Of a stretch of DNA of 64,000 bases, positions 1 to 10,285 are shown one piece after another. Position 1 is the first letter of the stretch. Every line of letters begins with the position of its first letter. The position numbers were made by a program, and so were the translations under genes. Below the pieces are notes generated by a model. It was not told the DNA's origin and ran no database searches. It saw only the letters and a program-made list of their open reading frames with translations. Source of the DNA: Haematococcus lacustris (Eukaryota; Chlorophyta; Chlorophyceae; Chlamydomonadales; Haematococcaceae); assembly GCA_030144725.1 (NCBI GenBank), contig JASKMD010000027.1, positions 124,001-188,000 on the forward strand, in the 5' to 3' direction.

Positions 1-472
1 TGCGAGACCGAGCTGCATGCTGGCCTCTTGGCTGATGACTGATGGCTGCGAAGGCTAGCTGGCCCGCATTTCATGGCCGGCTGTGAGGCTGCGCATTTGG
101 GCGCTGTTGATGTCGCTGCTGCTGAGTTTGGGATGGATGTGTCGCGTGTTGCGTGTTGCTGCATTACTGCGGGCTTTGCGAGGTCGACATGGTTTCCTCT
201 CATGGCGCCTCGCGACCTCATGGCACACCAACGGCATGCTTGGTGGCAGCTAGCGCAGATCCCAATACCAAGCCCGTCAGTTTTCGCGCTCTTGCATGCA
301 AAACACATGCAGAAAGCGGGGTTGGCGAAACCCTGCACAGCGTCTTTGAATCACTTAGGAGAAATCAACACAAGGAACGAAACCCTGCACAAGGTCGGCG
401 AAACCCTGCACGAGGTCAGGGTTGACTTAGAAAAAGTCCATGCTTTGATCGAAACCCTGCACTAGGTTAGCA
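1..472. other. No supported gene; scattered repeat half-sites
   Basis: Short open frames exist on both strands but none has a recognisable domain or splice structure. From about 325 onward the sequence contains several copies of 'gaaaccctgca' followed by 'aaggtcg' or 'gaggtca'. These look like diverged halves of the GACCCTG/CAGGGTC repeat that dominates the next kilobases. I see nothing else. Confidence 0.5.
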
Positions 473-741
473 ACTTGACTTTGCACATGCTACCTACTAG
501 GTTGTGCTTCTATTCTGATGCCTGACAACTCCTCATACTCAGAAATTTTAAAAAGTCACTTCAGTCAGTAAGCACCATCTCCCTTAGCCAAATTCGGGGT
601 GAGGGCCAGGCTGATGGTCCAGCAGCTCCGCAATGACCAAGAATTTCACTTTGGCCCAAGAGAGTCTTCTCCTCCACTAGGTCACAGCAGCCTACATGCC
701 AAGTCTCAGACCTCAACTCGCAAGTTTGCCGAGCCAGCCAG
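473..741 (+). repeat. Diverged direct repeat, copy 1 (partner at 3248-3511)
   Basis: About 265 bp that recurs as a diverged copy at 3248-3511. Shared blocks appear in the same order: 'cacctactaggttg' or 'tacctactaggttg', 'ctcatactcaca', 'aaaagtcactt', 'cccttagccaaa', 'actttggcccaagagagtct', 'taggtcacagcagcc' and 'cagacctcaact'. The two copies flank the 44-bp satellite and associated repeats. Neither has a supported coding frame. The arrangement suggests a larger repeat unit made of a unique block plus a palindrome-derived array, duplicated in tandem. Confidence 0.8.
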
Positions 742-832
742 CCCCTGTGTGCCAGGACCCTGTGGTGAGGTGCCAGAACCCTGTAGCCTGTGTAGGACCC
801 TGTGGGTGCGGCAGGACCCTGTGGCATGGTGC
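742..832. repeat. Irregular CCAGGACCCTGTGG repeats leading into the 44-bp satellite
   Basis: Loosely spaced copies of 'caggaccctgtgg' and 'cagaaccctgtagcc' form the transition between the flanking direct repeat and the regular 44-bp array. Confidence 0.7.
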
Positions 833-2548
833 CAGGACCCTGTAGGCGTGCGGCAGAACCCTGTAGCCAAACGTCGCAGGACCCTGTGGGTGTGCGGCAG
901 AACCCTGTAGCCAAACGTCGCAGGACCCTGTAGGCGTGCGGCAGAACCCTGTAGCCAAACGTCGCAGGACCCTGTAGGCGTGCGGCAGAACCCTGTAGCC
1001 AAACGTCGCAGGACCCTGTAGGCGTGCGGCAGAACCCTGTAGCCAAACGTCGCAGGACCCTGTAGGCGTGCGGCAGAACCCTGTAGCCAAACGTCGCAGG
1101 ACCCTGTAGGCGTGCGGCAGAACCCTGTAGCCAAACGTCGCAGGACCCTGTAGGCGTGCGGCAGAACCCTGTAGCCAAACGTCGCAGGACCCTGTAGGCG
1201 TGCGGCAGAACCCTGTAGCCAAACGTCGCAGGACCCTGTAGGCGTGCGGCAGAACCCTGTAGCCAAACGTCGCAGGACCCTGTAGGCGTGCGGCAGAACC
1301 CTGTAGCCAAACGTCGCAGGACCCTGTAGGCGTGCGGCAGAACCCTGTAGCCAAACGTCGCAGGACCCTGTAGGCGTGCGGCAGAACCCTGTAGCCAAAC
1401 GTCGCAGGACCCTGTAGGCGTGCGGCAGAACCCTGTAGCCAAACGTCGCAGGACCCTGTAGGCGTGCGGCAGAACCCTGTAGCCAAACGTCGCAGGACCC
1501 TGTAGGCGTGCGGCAGAACCCTGTAGCCAAACGTCGCAGGACCCTGTAGGCGTGCGGCAGAACCCTGTAGCCAAACGTCGCAGGACCCTGTAGGCGTGCG
1601 GCAGAACCCTGTAGCCAAACGTCGCAGGACCCTGTAGGCGTGCGGCAGAACCCTGTAGCCAAACGTCGCAGGACCCTGTAGGCGTGCGGCAGAACCCTGT
1701 AGCCAAACGTCGCAGGACCCTGTAGGCGTGCGGCAGAACCCTGTAGCCAAACGTCGCAGGACCCTGTAGGCGTGCGGCAGAACCCTGTAGCCAAACGTCG
1801 CAGGACCCTGTAGGCGTGCGGCAGAACCCTGTAGCCAAACGTCGCAGGACCCTGTAGGCGTGCGGCAGAACCCTGTAGCCAAACGTCGCAGGACCCTGTA
1901 GGCGTGCGGCAGAACCCTGTAGCCAAACGTCGCAGGACCCTGTAGGCGTGCGGCAGAACCCTGTAGCCAAACGTCGCAGGACCCTGTAGGCGTGCGGCAG
2001 AACCCTGTAGCCAAACGTCGCAGGACCCTGTAGGCGTGCGGCAGAACCCTGTAGCCAAACGTCGCAGGACCCTGTAGGCGTGCGGCAGAACCCTGTAGCC
2101 AAACGTCGCAGGACCCTGTAGGCGTGCGGCAGAACCCTGTAGCCAAACGTCGCAGGACCCTGTAGGCGTGCGGCAGGACCCTGTAGCCAAACGTCGCAGG
2201 ACCCTGTAGGCGTGCGGCAGGACCCTGTAGCCAAACGTCGCAGGACCCTGTAGGCGTGCGGCAGAACCCTGTAGCCAAACGTCGCAGGACCCTGTAGGCG
2301 TGCGGCAGAACCCTGTAGCCAAACGTCGCAGGACCCTGTAGGCGTGCGGCAGAACCCTGTAGCCAAACGTCGCAGGACCCTGTAGGCGTGCGGCAGGACC
2401 CTGTAGCCAAACGTCGCAGGACCCTGTAGGCGTGCGGCAGAACCCTGTAGCCAAACGTCGCAGGACCCTGTAGGCGTGCGGCAGGACCCTGTAGCCAATC
2501 GTCGCAGGACCCTGTAGGCGTGCGGCAGGACCCTGTAGACTAACGTCG
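833..2548. repeat. 44-bp minisatellite, 39 tandem copies
   Basis: The unit is 44 bp. It begins 'caggaccctgtaggcgtgcg' and ends 'gtagccaaacgtcg', and it holds two copies of an (A/G)ACCCTGTAG core. The span of 1716 bp equals exactly 39 units. Copies are nearly identical; the main variation is cagaaccctg versus caggaccctg at the second core. Because 44 is not a multiple of three and no unit contains a stop in some frames, long ORFs with a 44-residue period appear on the minus strand. These are artefacts. There are no unique spacers, so this is not a CRISPR array. Confidence 0.95.
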
Positions 2549-3247
2549 CAGGACCCTGTGTGCCAGAACCCTGTGGGTGTGCAGCAGGACACAGTAGGCC
2601 AGGACCCTGTGGTGCCAGGACCCTGTGATGTGGTGCCCGGACCCTGTGGTGTGGTGCCAGGACCCTGTGGAGACGTGGTGCGTCAGGACCCTGTGGTGTC
2701 TGGACCCTGTGGTGTGGTGCTAGGACCCTGTAGGCCAGGACCCTGTGGTGTGGTGCCAGAACCCTGTAGGCCAAGACCTGGTGGTATGGTGCCAGGACCC
2801 TGTGGTGTGGTGCCAGAACCCTGTAGGCCAGGACCCTGTGGTGAGGTGCCAGGACCCTGTGGTGTGGTGCCAGGACCCTGTGGTGTGGTGCCAGGACCCT
2901 GTAAGCCAGGACCCTGTGGTGTGGTGCCAGGACCCTGTGAGCCACAACCCTGTGGTGAGGTACCAGGACCCTGTGGAGAAAGACACACATCGTAGGACCC
3001 TGTACAGGGTCCTGGCACACATGGTCGAAAGCATCCAAACGGGGTCAACATGACCAACCACCGGCTATGTAGGAATCCTAACTGGGTTCTATCACATAGG
3101 GATGCAAAGAATGATTATAATATCAACACTCATAGGGTACACAGGACCCTGTACAGGGTCAGCAGGACCCTGTACAGGGTCCTACGACCATGATGTCGCT
3201 AGGACCCTGTACAGGGTCCTAGGACACGGGCCATAGCTCATCACTGG
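2549..3247. repeat. Irregular GGACCCTGTGGTGTGGTGCCA array ending in perfect palindromes
   Basis: From 2549 to about 2990 the block is built of 'caggaccctgtggtgtggtg' type units of roughly 19-23 bp. From about 2992 the core becomes a full palindrome, GGACCCTGTACAGGGTCC, seen near 2995-3013, 3141-3158, 3165-3183 and 3202-3220. No gene is supported. Confidence 0.85.
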
Positions 3248-3511
3248 CTGAGACTTTTTGCATGCCACCTACTAGGTTGGGCAGCTGTAACCACCCTTTA
3301 CAACCTCTCATACTCACATTTCATGAAAAGTCACTTTGGTCACACGGTGCCAACTCCCTTAGCCAAAATCAGGGTCACAGCCCCACACCTGGCCCAGCAA
3401 CTCGACACCGAGTGAGAATTACACTTTGGCCCAAGAGAGTCTTGTCATCCCCTAGGTCACAGCAGCCCACATACCAAGTTTCAGACCTCAACTCTCAGGT
3501 TTTTCAAGCCA
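3248..3511 (+). repeat. Diverged direct repeat, copy 2 (partner at 473-741)
   Basis: Second copy of the block described at 473-741, in the same orientation and with the same order of shared words, but with many substitutions and small indels. It lies directly upstream of another short run of palindromes. Confidence 0.8.
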
Positions 3512-3695
3512 GCCAGGCCTTAATTTGCACGAGTGAGACCCTTTGCTAGGTCCTGTCGTTTCTGTTTGGTATCCTCCCGACTCTGTGTGCCAGGACCCTG
3601 CGCAGGGTCCTACGACCATGGTGACGCTAGGACCCTGCGCAGGGTCCTACAGACCCTGTGCAGGGTCCTGCTGACCCTGTGTGCCAGGACCCTGC
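3512..3695. repeat. GGACCCTGCGCAGGGTCC palindromes; target of the LTR element
   Basis: Several copies of the GC-centred palindrome (for example 'aggaccctgcgcagggtcct' near 3592-3611 and 3630-3649) lead up to the junction with the LTR at 3696. The last five bases, 'cctgc' (3691-3695), are one copy of the target-site duplication of the LTR element. Confidence 0.85.
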
Positions 3696-4079
3696 TGTAA
3701 CAGGTCGCGCTAGTGGGCCGGATGCATGCGCTATTGGCTGAAAAATACAGATTTCTCAGCCAAGGGCTGGTCTAGGAGTTGAAGCTCTAGTCTCAGCGTG
3801 CGCTGGAGCTTCTAGGGGTAGACTTACTGGCTGCGGTATTTGCAGCGGAGGCTGTGCTGTTGGCGGAACAACAGGAGCACAGGGCGTAGTCTTACAGTGG
3901 GCTCAGGTCGGAACTGAACATCAGCTTGGGTTCTGTCTACGACTGTCTGTATCTTCAGACTCTGCCTTTTTAAACCCTACCGCCTAGTGTCAACGTAATT
4001 CATCTGACGTGGCAAGGCATGCAACACAAAAAAACAACGATTGTCCATGCATTCTGCCGTGCGGTTGTGTACTCTTACA
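3696..4079 (-). repeat. 3' LTR of the Ty3-type element
   Basis: 384 bp, TG...CA ends on the minus strand, about the same length as and closely similar to 7093-7474. Just outside it (4080-4092) the minus strand reads 'gtgggggagag', a good polypurine tract for plus-strand priming. The palindrome-derived target duplication 'cctgc' abuts it at 3691-3695. Confidence 0.93.
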
Positions 4080-4212
4080 CTCTCCCCCACTTGGGAAGAG
4101 CTTCGTCCCGAAGCGTGCTGTGAGATGTGGCAGACAAACAACACCAATGCAACAAGACACCAATGCAGCAACAGGCAGGCAAAGCATGTGTCAGAGCACA
4201 TCCTACCCTATC

Positions 4213-7092
4213 TTAGGCTGGCTTGGTCATCCAACCCTTGGACTGCTTGGTGCGGAAAGCGTACGTGCGCAACAACTTCTTCATTACGTTGCCAGTCATG
4301 TCTTCACGTAGTTGGGTCAGTGGAACCCATGAGTTGTCGTGGTCAGGGTGTCCCAACCACTTCACCTGCATCTGGAGCTGGCCGCGCAGGAAGCGATGGT
4401 TGCGGAAGGCTTCTACATGGTAGTGAGCTTCACCGTCGATGATGTCTGGCTCGGGCGGGGGGGCGGGGTTGCGAGTGGGGAACCGCGCGCTGCCGTCGTG
4501 GTGCAACTTGACATGCGACACGTGTACTACTGGGTGGACTGACTTCCACGTGGCAGGTAGCTGGAGCCGCAGAGCAACAGGCGTGACCACTTCTAGAACC
4601 TGGAAGGGGCCATGCTGCCTTGGTGTGAACTTGCGTGCCGCGCTGGCTGCTTGTGTGCCGGGCCTCATGTGAGTGAAAAAGCTGTCACAGATGTAAACCA
4701 TGTCGCCAACTGCAAACTTGTGATCCTGGCGTTGGGCGTTAGCATGCTTGACTTGCCGCTGTTGGGCTTTGACAAGATGTTGGCTGGCAGCAGCAATGTT
4801 GGTTGCCATGCGCTGCAGGAAGGCTGTGGCGGTCTCGCTGGTCGCAGGTGTGACCTGTACTGGCGCAGCGGTATGCACTGCTAGAGACAATGGTGTGTGA
4901 GGTTCCTGGCCAGAGTTGAGCATGAAGGGTGAGTAACCAGTGCTGGCCTGCACAGATGCATTATAGGCAAACTCAGCAGCGGTGAGGTGATTGTCCCAGT
5001 CTGTGTGGTGAGGCGAGACGTAGTTACGCAACATGTCTTCGAGGGTGCGGTTAGCGCGCTCGGTCTGACCGTCAGTCTGGGGGTGATTGGCTGTGGATAT
5101 GTTCAGGTGTGTCCCGGTCTTGGCAAATAGTTGTTGCCAGAATGTGGATGTGAACCGGGGGTCCCGATCGGAGATGATGACCTTGGGGAGGCCGTGGTAT
5201 CTGAAAACGGAGTCGAAGAAAAGCTGAGCCAAATCAGGGGCTGACACGGTTGTGGTGGTGGGGACCGTGTGAATCATCTTAGTCAGCTTGTCCACAAAGA
5301 CGACAATGGCGTCGTGGCCAGTCGGGGTTACAGGCAGCTGGGTGATCAGATCCATGCTAACCTGCTCCCACCGGTGCTGGGGCACGGGCAAAGGCTGCAA
5401 AAGGCCAAAGGGTTTTGTGGTGCTGGACTTGTTTCGCTGGCAGTGGGTGCAAGTGCGGATGTAGTCATGCACTGCGGCTGCCATGCGTGGCCAGAAGACT
5501 AGGCGAGACAACCGCTGATAGGTTTTGTCCCGACCAAGGTGGCCAGAAGTGGGGACGTCGTGTGCCTCACACAACAGGTCGGTACGCAAAGGGCCTGCTG
5601 GGATGTACAACAGGGAAGCCCCTCGGCCTGTGTGATATAGCAAACTGTCCTGGACGGAGAACTGCCGTGCGCGTCCCTTGAGGGCGGCAGCGAGATGACG
5701 CTGATACTGTGGATCTGTAGCCGCAGCATCGCGTATGTGTTGAAGCCGTGGAAGGCTGATGGAGATGGCCGACTCTGCGGCGTGGGCGGGGGTGTGTTGT
5801 ACCCGTCGCCCGACGGTGAAAAGGTGATAATCCGAGCGGCGTGACAGTGCATCTGCCACTACATTTTGCTTGCCGGGAATGTGATCTATGATGCAATCGT
5901 ATTCTTGAATGACCTCCATCCACCGCGCTTGGCGACGGCAGTCGAGGCGAGGCTGTGTCTGGATGTGCTTAGTAGCCCAATTGTCTGTGAGTAGATGGAA
6001 TGACGCACCTAGAAGGTAGTGACGCCACACTTTGAGGGCCTCCACCAGAGACAAGAGCTCCTGCTCATGGGTGGGATAGTTCTGTTCCGCTGGTAGTAGC
6101 TTACGGGAGTAGTAGGCCACCACCCGCTCGGCTGAGCCGGTACCCTGAGAGAGCACGGCACCAATGCCGACTGTGGATGCGTCACACCGTAGCGTGTAGG
6201 GATGTGAAGGATCTGGAGCGATGAGAACCGGTGTGGTGATGAGTGCCTGCTTCAGAGCGTCAAAGGCTGACTGCTGGGCCTGACCCCATGCCACGACACC
6301 CTGCTTGTCGTGCCCGTCAGCTCTGGTTAGGGCAGTGAGAGGTGTAGCTATGGTTGAGAAGTTTCTAACGAAGCGCCGGTAGTAGTTGGCTAGGCCCAAG
6401 AAACTGCGCACCTCATGCACAGTGGTGGGTGTGGGCCAGGACTGAACCGCAGCTACCTTGGCAGGATCGCATGCGATGCCAGAGGCGGAGATGATGTGAC
6501 CTAGGAAGGTTGTCTGATCCATGCCGAACTCACACTTGGAGAGCTTGGCATAGAGTTTGTGCTTGCGGAGCAGGTCTAGCACGCGCCGAAGGTGAGCGGT
6601 ATGCTCCTGCGGGGTGCGAGAGAAGACGAGGATGTCATCTAGATACACTAAGACGCAGTCATCTAAGAGATCATGCAAAATGTCGTTCATGAGGCGCTGG
6701 AATGTGGCAGGTGCATTGCACAGCCCAAATGGCAGCACCGTGAACTCAAAGTGACCGTAACGTGTGCGGAAAGCTGTCTTATGGATGTCCTCGGGTGCGA
6801 CCCGGATCTGATGATATCCCTGGCGCAGGTCTAACTTGCTGAACACCTGTGCGCCATGGAGCTGATCTAACAGTGTGTCAACACGAGGTAATGGGTACTT
6901 GTTCTTAATGGTGAGACGGTTGAGAGGGCGGTAGTCTATGCACATGCGAAATGAACCGTCCTTCTTGCGCACAAGCAACACACCAGATGCGTAGGGGGAG
7001 GTGCTAGGGCGGATGAAGCCCTTGTCGAAGAGATCCCCTATCTGCTGTTTTAACTCAGCTAGCTCACCGCTGGATACATTGTAGATGGGCCG
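4213..7092 (-). CDS. pol: Ty3/gypsy Pol: reverse transcriptase, RNase H, integrase, chromodomain (5' truncated)
   Basis: The open frame runs from the LTR edge at 7092 to a stop at 4213; the first Met (6981) is internal, because the RT frame continues upstream as [15 protein letters not shown]. Domains in order from that Met: reverse transcriptase with the [10 protein letters not shown] active-site motif (residues ~113-122); RNase H with LRCDAS and a THEQELL segment; integrase with an H-H-C-C zinc motif ([10 protein letters not shown] ... CTHCQRN) and a DDE core ([25 protein letters not shown]); and a C-terminal chromodomain-like segment (EAHYHVEAF ... [15 protein letters not shown]). No stop or frameshift interrupts it, so the copy looks young. 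Family knowledge places chromodomain Pol in the chromovirus-like Ty3 group. Gag, protease and the RT start are missing. Confidence 0.95.
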   Translation of the reverse strand, partial: RPIYNVSSGELAELKQQIGDLFDKGFIRPSTSPYASGVLLVRKKDGSFRMCIDYRPLNRLTIKNKYPLPRVDTLLDQLHGAQVFSKLDLRQGYHQIRVAPEDIHKTAFRTRYGHFEFTVLPFGLCNAPATFQRLMNDILHDLLDDCVLVYLDDILVFSRTPQEHTAHLRRVLDLLRKHKLYAKLSKCEFGMDQTTFLGHIISASGIACDPAKVAAVQSWPTPTTVHEVRSFLGLANYYRRFVRNFSTIATPLTALTRADGHDKQGVVAWGQAQQSAFDALKQALITTPVLIAPDPSHPYTLRCDASTVGIGAVLSQGTGSAERVVAYYSRKLLPAEQNYPTHEQELLSLVEALKVWRHYLLGASFHLLTDNWATKHIQTQPRLDCRRQARWMEVIQEYDCIIDHIPGKQNVVADALSRRSDYHLFTVGRRVQHTPAHAAESAISISLPRLQHIRDAAATDPQYQRHLAAALKGRARQFSVQDSLLYHTGRGASLLYIPAGPLRTDLLCEAHDVPTSGHLGRDKTYQRLSRLVFWPRMAAAVHDYIRTCTHCQRNKSSTTKPFGLLQPLPVPQHRWEQVSMDLITQLPVTPTGHDAIVVFVDKLTKMIHTVPTTTTVSAPDLAQLFFDSVFRYHGLPKVIISDRDPRFTSTFWQQLFAKTGTHLNISTANHPQTDGQTERANRTLEDMLRNYVSPHHTDWDNHLTAAEFAYNASVQASTGYSPFMLNSGQEPHTPLSLAVHTAAPVQVTPATSETATAFLQRMATNIAAASQHLVKAQQRQVKHANAQRQDHKFAVGDMVYICDSFFTHMRPGTQAASAARKFTPRQHGPFQVLEVVTPVALRLQLPATWKSVHPVVHVSHVKLHHDGSARFPTRNPAPPPEPDIIDGEAHYHVEAFRNHRFLRGQLQMQVKWLGHPDHDNSWVPLTQLREDMTGNVMKKLLRTYAFRTKQSKGWMTKPA

Positions 7093-7474
7093 TGTAACAG
7101 TTCGCGCTAGTGGGCCGGATGCATGCGCTATTGGCTGAAAAATAAGATTTCTCAGCCAAGGGCTGGTCTAGGAGTTGAAGCTCTAATCTCAGCGTGCGCT
7201 GGAGCTTCTAGGGCTAGACTTACTGGCTGCGGTACTTGCAGCGGAGGCTGTGCTGTTGGCGGAACAACAGGAGCACAGGACGTAGTATTACAATGAGCTC
7301 AGGTCGGAACTGAACATCAGCTTGGGTCTGTATATGACTGTCTGTATCCTCAGACTCTGCCTTTTTAAACCCTACCGCCTAGTGTCAACGTAATTCATCT
7401 GACGTGGCAAGGCATGCAACACAAAAAATTAACGATTGTCCATGCATTCTGCCGTGCGGTTGTGTACTCTTACA
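7093..7474 (-). repeat. 5' LTR of the Ty3-type element
   Basis: 382 bp, near-identical to 3696-4079, with the same TG...CA ends. On the minus strand its 3' edge runs straight into pol ('cggcccatctac...') without a TGG-type primer-binding site. The outer flank 7475-7479 is the target duplication 'cctgc'. Confidence 0.93.
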
Positions 7475-8200
7475 CCTGCGCAGGGTCCTACGACCATGGT
7501 GACGCTAATACCCTGCGCAGGGTCCTACAGACCCTGCGCAGGGTCCTGAAAACCCTGCGCAGGGTCTTGCTGACCCTGTGTGCCAGGACCCTGCGCAGGG
7601 TCCTATGACCATGGTTAGAATTAAAATTAAATATTAGAACAACTAGTTTGTAGTTTATTTTTAGTATTACATGTATTTAATATTTAAAAGGCGCTAGGAC
7701 CCTGCGCAGGGTCCTGGTGACCCTGCGCAGGGTCCTGCTGACCCTGTGTGCCAGGACCCTGCGCAGGGTCCTACGACCATGGTGACGCTAGGACCCTGCG
7801 CAGGGTCCTGAAAACCCTGTGTGCCAGGACCCTGCGCAGGGTCCTACGACCATGGTTAGGATTAAAATTAAATATTAGAACAACTAGTTTGTAGTTTATT
7901 ATTAATATTACATGTATTTAATATTTAAAAGGCGCTAGGACCCTGCGCTGGGTCCTGCCGACCCTGTGCAGGGTCCTGGTGACCCTGTGCAGGGTCCTGG
8001 CGCTCTGGCCTTCTGCAGGGTCCTACTGACCCTTTGTAGGGTCCTACTGACCCTGTGAAGGGTCTTGCTGACTGGCACAGGTCGGTGGCATCTGGATGAA
8101 AGCCATAATGGAAAATTTCTAGACCCTCTACAGGGTCCTGCTGACTGGCAGAGGTCGGTGGCATCTGGATGAAAGCCATAATGAAAATTTCAAAAAAATC
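7475..8200. repeat. GGACCCTGCGCAGGGTCC palindrome array with two AT-rich blocks
   Basis: At least a dozen palindromes or half-palindromes of the (A)GGACCCTGCGCAGGGTCC(T) family are separated by short linkers such as 'acgaccatggtgacgct' and 'gctgaccctgtgtgcc'. Two near-identical AT-rich blocks of about 80 bp (7612-7692 and 7853-7932), built of 'taaaattaaatattagaaca' and 'atgtatttaatatttaaaag', interrupt it. A further pair of about 70 bp containing 'ggtcggtggcatctggatga' occurs near 8083 and 8154. No gene is supported. Confidence 0.85.
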
Positions 8201-10285
8201 CTCGCAACATGGCATGCAACCTCGCAGCCTTCTTGTCACCCAGCCAACTTGCAACGTCCCTGCTCTACAACACGCCTAGCACAAACGCGATGTACGTGCT
8301 CTACATTGCGACATCTCGTACTGCCAAGTCGATGAACAACGCCTAAGGTGCGTCTCTAGCTAGTAGCGACTTCCAATTGCAATGAGTCAGCTCCACGCAT
8401 TCAGAGCCTCGTAACTCAGCTCGCAGCCAGGCCCGAAACTATGCTCGCTTCCAGTCACATCGCACCTAGCTAGCTAGCTCAGACACGCAACTTAGCCGCA
8501 ACTTAGCCTAGCCAGCAGTGCAGCCCCAGCCACTTCCCCTACCATGAGGCAGCCAACCCGGATGCTAGGCGTACAACCACCTACGTCGCTAGCTCAGCCA
8601 CGCAGTCCAGCTACTTCACCAGCATCGCAGCCATCCACACAACCTCGCAATCTCGATATGTTACAGCCACGCAGCAACGCAAAAAGCCAACGTAGCAAGC
8701 CTAGCCACGCATCGACACACAACGACCGAGCCTCGCCGTCAGCCATGCAAATATCCATGCGAAGTTGTCAAGGTGAGTGGCTATCCCTCTGCAAGTATGT
8801 GGCACCGCTTAACATCTGGCATGCCTTTTGTGCTGCTGCAGGGTTAATGGTTTGACCCTTCCCCTTTGCCACCACCACCTCCCAGGCCGTCGTCGCACCT
8901 TGCCCCACTCCCTATCCTACCTTGCAGCCTGGAGCAACCTCCTCCTTCCCTCCCTCCTTCCCTCCCTCCTTCCCTCCCTCCCACACGCCCTTTCTCACGC
9001 CCTCCCTCACGCCCTCCCCCCCTCTACATGTCTCTACAGGTGGCTACAGGTCCCCTTACCTTCCTGACCTACCATTCCCCTTCCCTTCCCACTCGCCCTT
9101 GACCTCACCCTCACCCTCACCCTCACCTTGGCAGGTGAGTAAGCATGCATGTTGTGGTTCGTATTGCCTTGCATTTGGGAGCCTATGCTGGGTTGCATCA
9201 GAGAAGCCACCAGCAAGGATACGACAAGGTTTGAGTGCTTGTACACCTCTTCGCAACACACAACGAGCTTGGAGCGGTAGCCAGGACTTCCGGTGGGTGC
9301 ACATGCTCTGGTGGTGTCAGCCTACCCAGCCCAGTTCTGGTCATGCATGTCCTTATTCATCTGCTTGCTGGCTTATGTTTGCTTGCAGTTGTTGACAGCT
9401 TGAGTATGACAAGTGTAGCAAGGCTTGGTGATTGCAAGCAAGGTGGTAGCGGTTTGACATGGAGGGGGGCATTGAGCATAGCTGTAAGTGGCCAGTCCCT
9501 GCACATGAGTTGTCACCAATGCCAAGCCTAACTGCAAGGATGCCTCTTGCTGCCGCAGGTCTGATGGTCACACTGCTGCCCCTTGCCCCCTTCTCCCTTC
9601 CCCCTTCCCTGCCCAATCCCACCACCACCACATCCGAGTCTGCCACCTACCTCCCCTCCTCCCCTCCTCCCCTCCTCCCCTCCTCCCCTCCCCTCTCCTC
9701 TCCCCCACCCCATGGCACCCAGCAGCCCTTGGCGTAGCAGCATGGAGTGGGCAGTCTGGAGCGGGCAGCCTGGAGCGGGCAGCCTAGAGCGGGCAGCCTG
9801 GAGCGGGCAGCCTGGAGCCAAGCCTAGCCCAGCCTAGCCTAGCCTAGCCCAGCCTAGCCTAGATCAGCCTGATTTGGTGCCATGGGGCATAGGCAGCAAG
9901 GCAAAGTGCTTAGCAGTCCCGTGATGAGGTGTTAGCCCATAGCAAGTGCATCCAATCCTTGTGGTTGTGCACATGGCATAGGTTGTGAGTAAGGCATGAG
10001 TCGTTGTGTTGTTGTTGTTGTTGCAGTGTATTGTGTTGTGGTGTTGTGTGGTGTTACCATCTTGCATCAATGCATGTGCTCAGCATCAGCAATGCAAGCC
10101 GTTTGTAGTGGTGTTGCATACGTTGTAAGGTTGTACCATAAGACATGACATGGCAGGTTTGCGCGTGCAAGGTGAATGTCATGATGGCTTAGATGACATG
10201 CACGTGAGCAACAAGAGGGAGAGTGCATGAGGGGTCATGTTGTAGTAGCAAGTACAAGAATCATGCCTTGTAGACCTTGTAGACT
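8201..10285. other. No supported gene; pyrimidine-rich and short tandem repeats
   Basis: I found no coding domain on either strand. Visible structure: a 'ccctccttccctccctcc' tract (8940-8985), 'accctcaccctcacc' (9104-9126), 'cccctcctcccctcctcccc' (9650-9690), a GCAGCCTGGAGCGG 15-bp repeat (9755-9820) and 'cctagcccagcctag' repeats (9825-9865). Several stretches resemble splice sites (for example 'ggcaggtgagtaag' near 9129), so a non-coding transcript cannot be excluded, but nothing supports a protein. Confidence 0.45.

Larger units (their letters stand above)
3696..7474 (-). mobile_element. Ty3/gypsy LTR retrotransposon, internally deleted (no gag-protease)
   Basis: On the minus strand the order is 5' LTR (7474-7093), pol (7092-4213), polypurine tract and 3' LTR (4079-3696). 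The LTRs begin TGTAAGAG and end CTGTTACA on the minus strand and differ by few changes. The five bases outside each end are identical, 'cctgc' at 3691-3695 and 7475-7479, which is a normal target-site duplication. The insertion therefore interrupted one GGACCCTGCGCAGGGTCC palindrome. Pol starts inside the reverse transcriptase directly at the LTR edge, with no primer-binding site, gag or protease between. The copy is non-autonomous, either deleted after insertion or generated by a template jump. Confidence 0.93.

Noticed and set aside
833..2548. CRISPR-like regular array
   Set aside because: There are no unique spacers between repeats, units are contiguous and the host is eukaryotic.
561..3038. 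Minus-strand ORFs of 825, 628 and 565 codons over the 44-bp satellite
   Set aside because: Period of 44 residues equals three DNA units read through all frames; overlapping frames are equally open and no non-repeat coding domain is attached.
8544..9837. Overlapping Pro/Ser-rich ORFs
   Set aside because: They arise from CCTCCC-type low-complexity DNA; no domain or consistent exon structure supports a gene.
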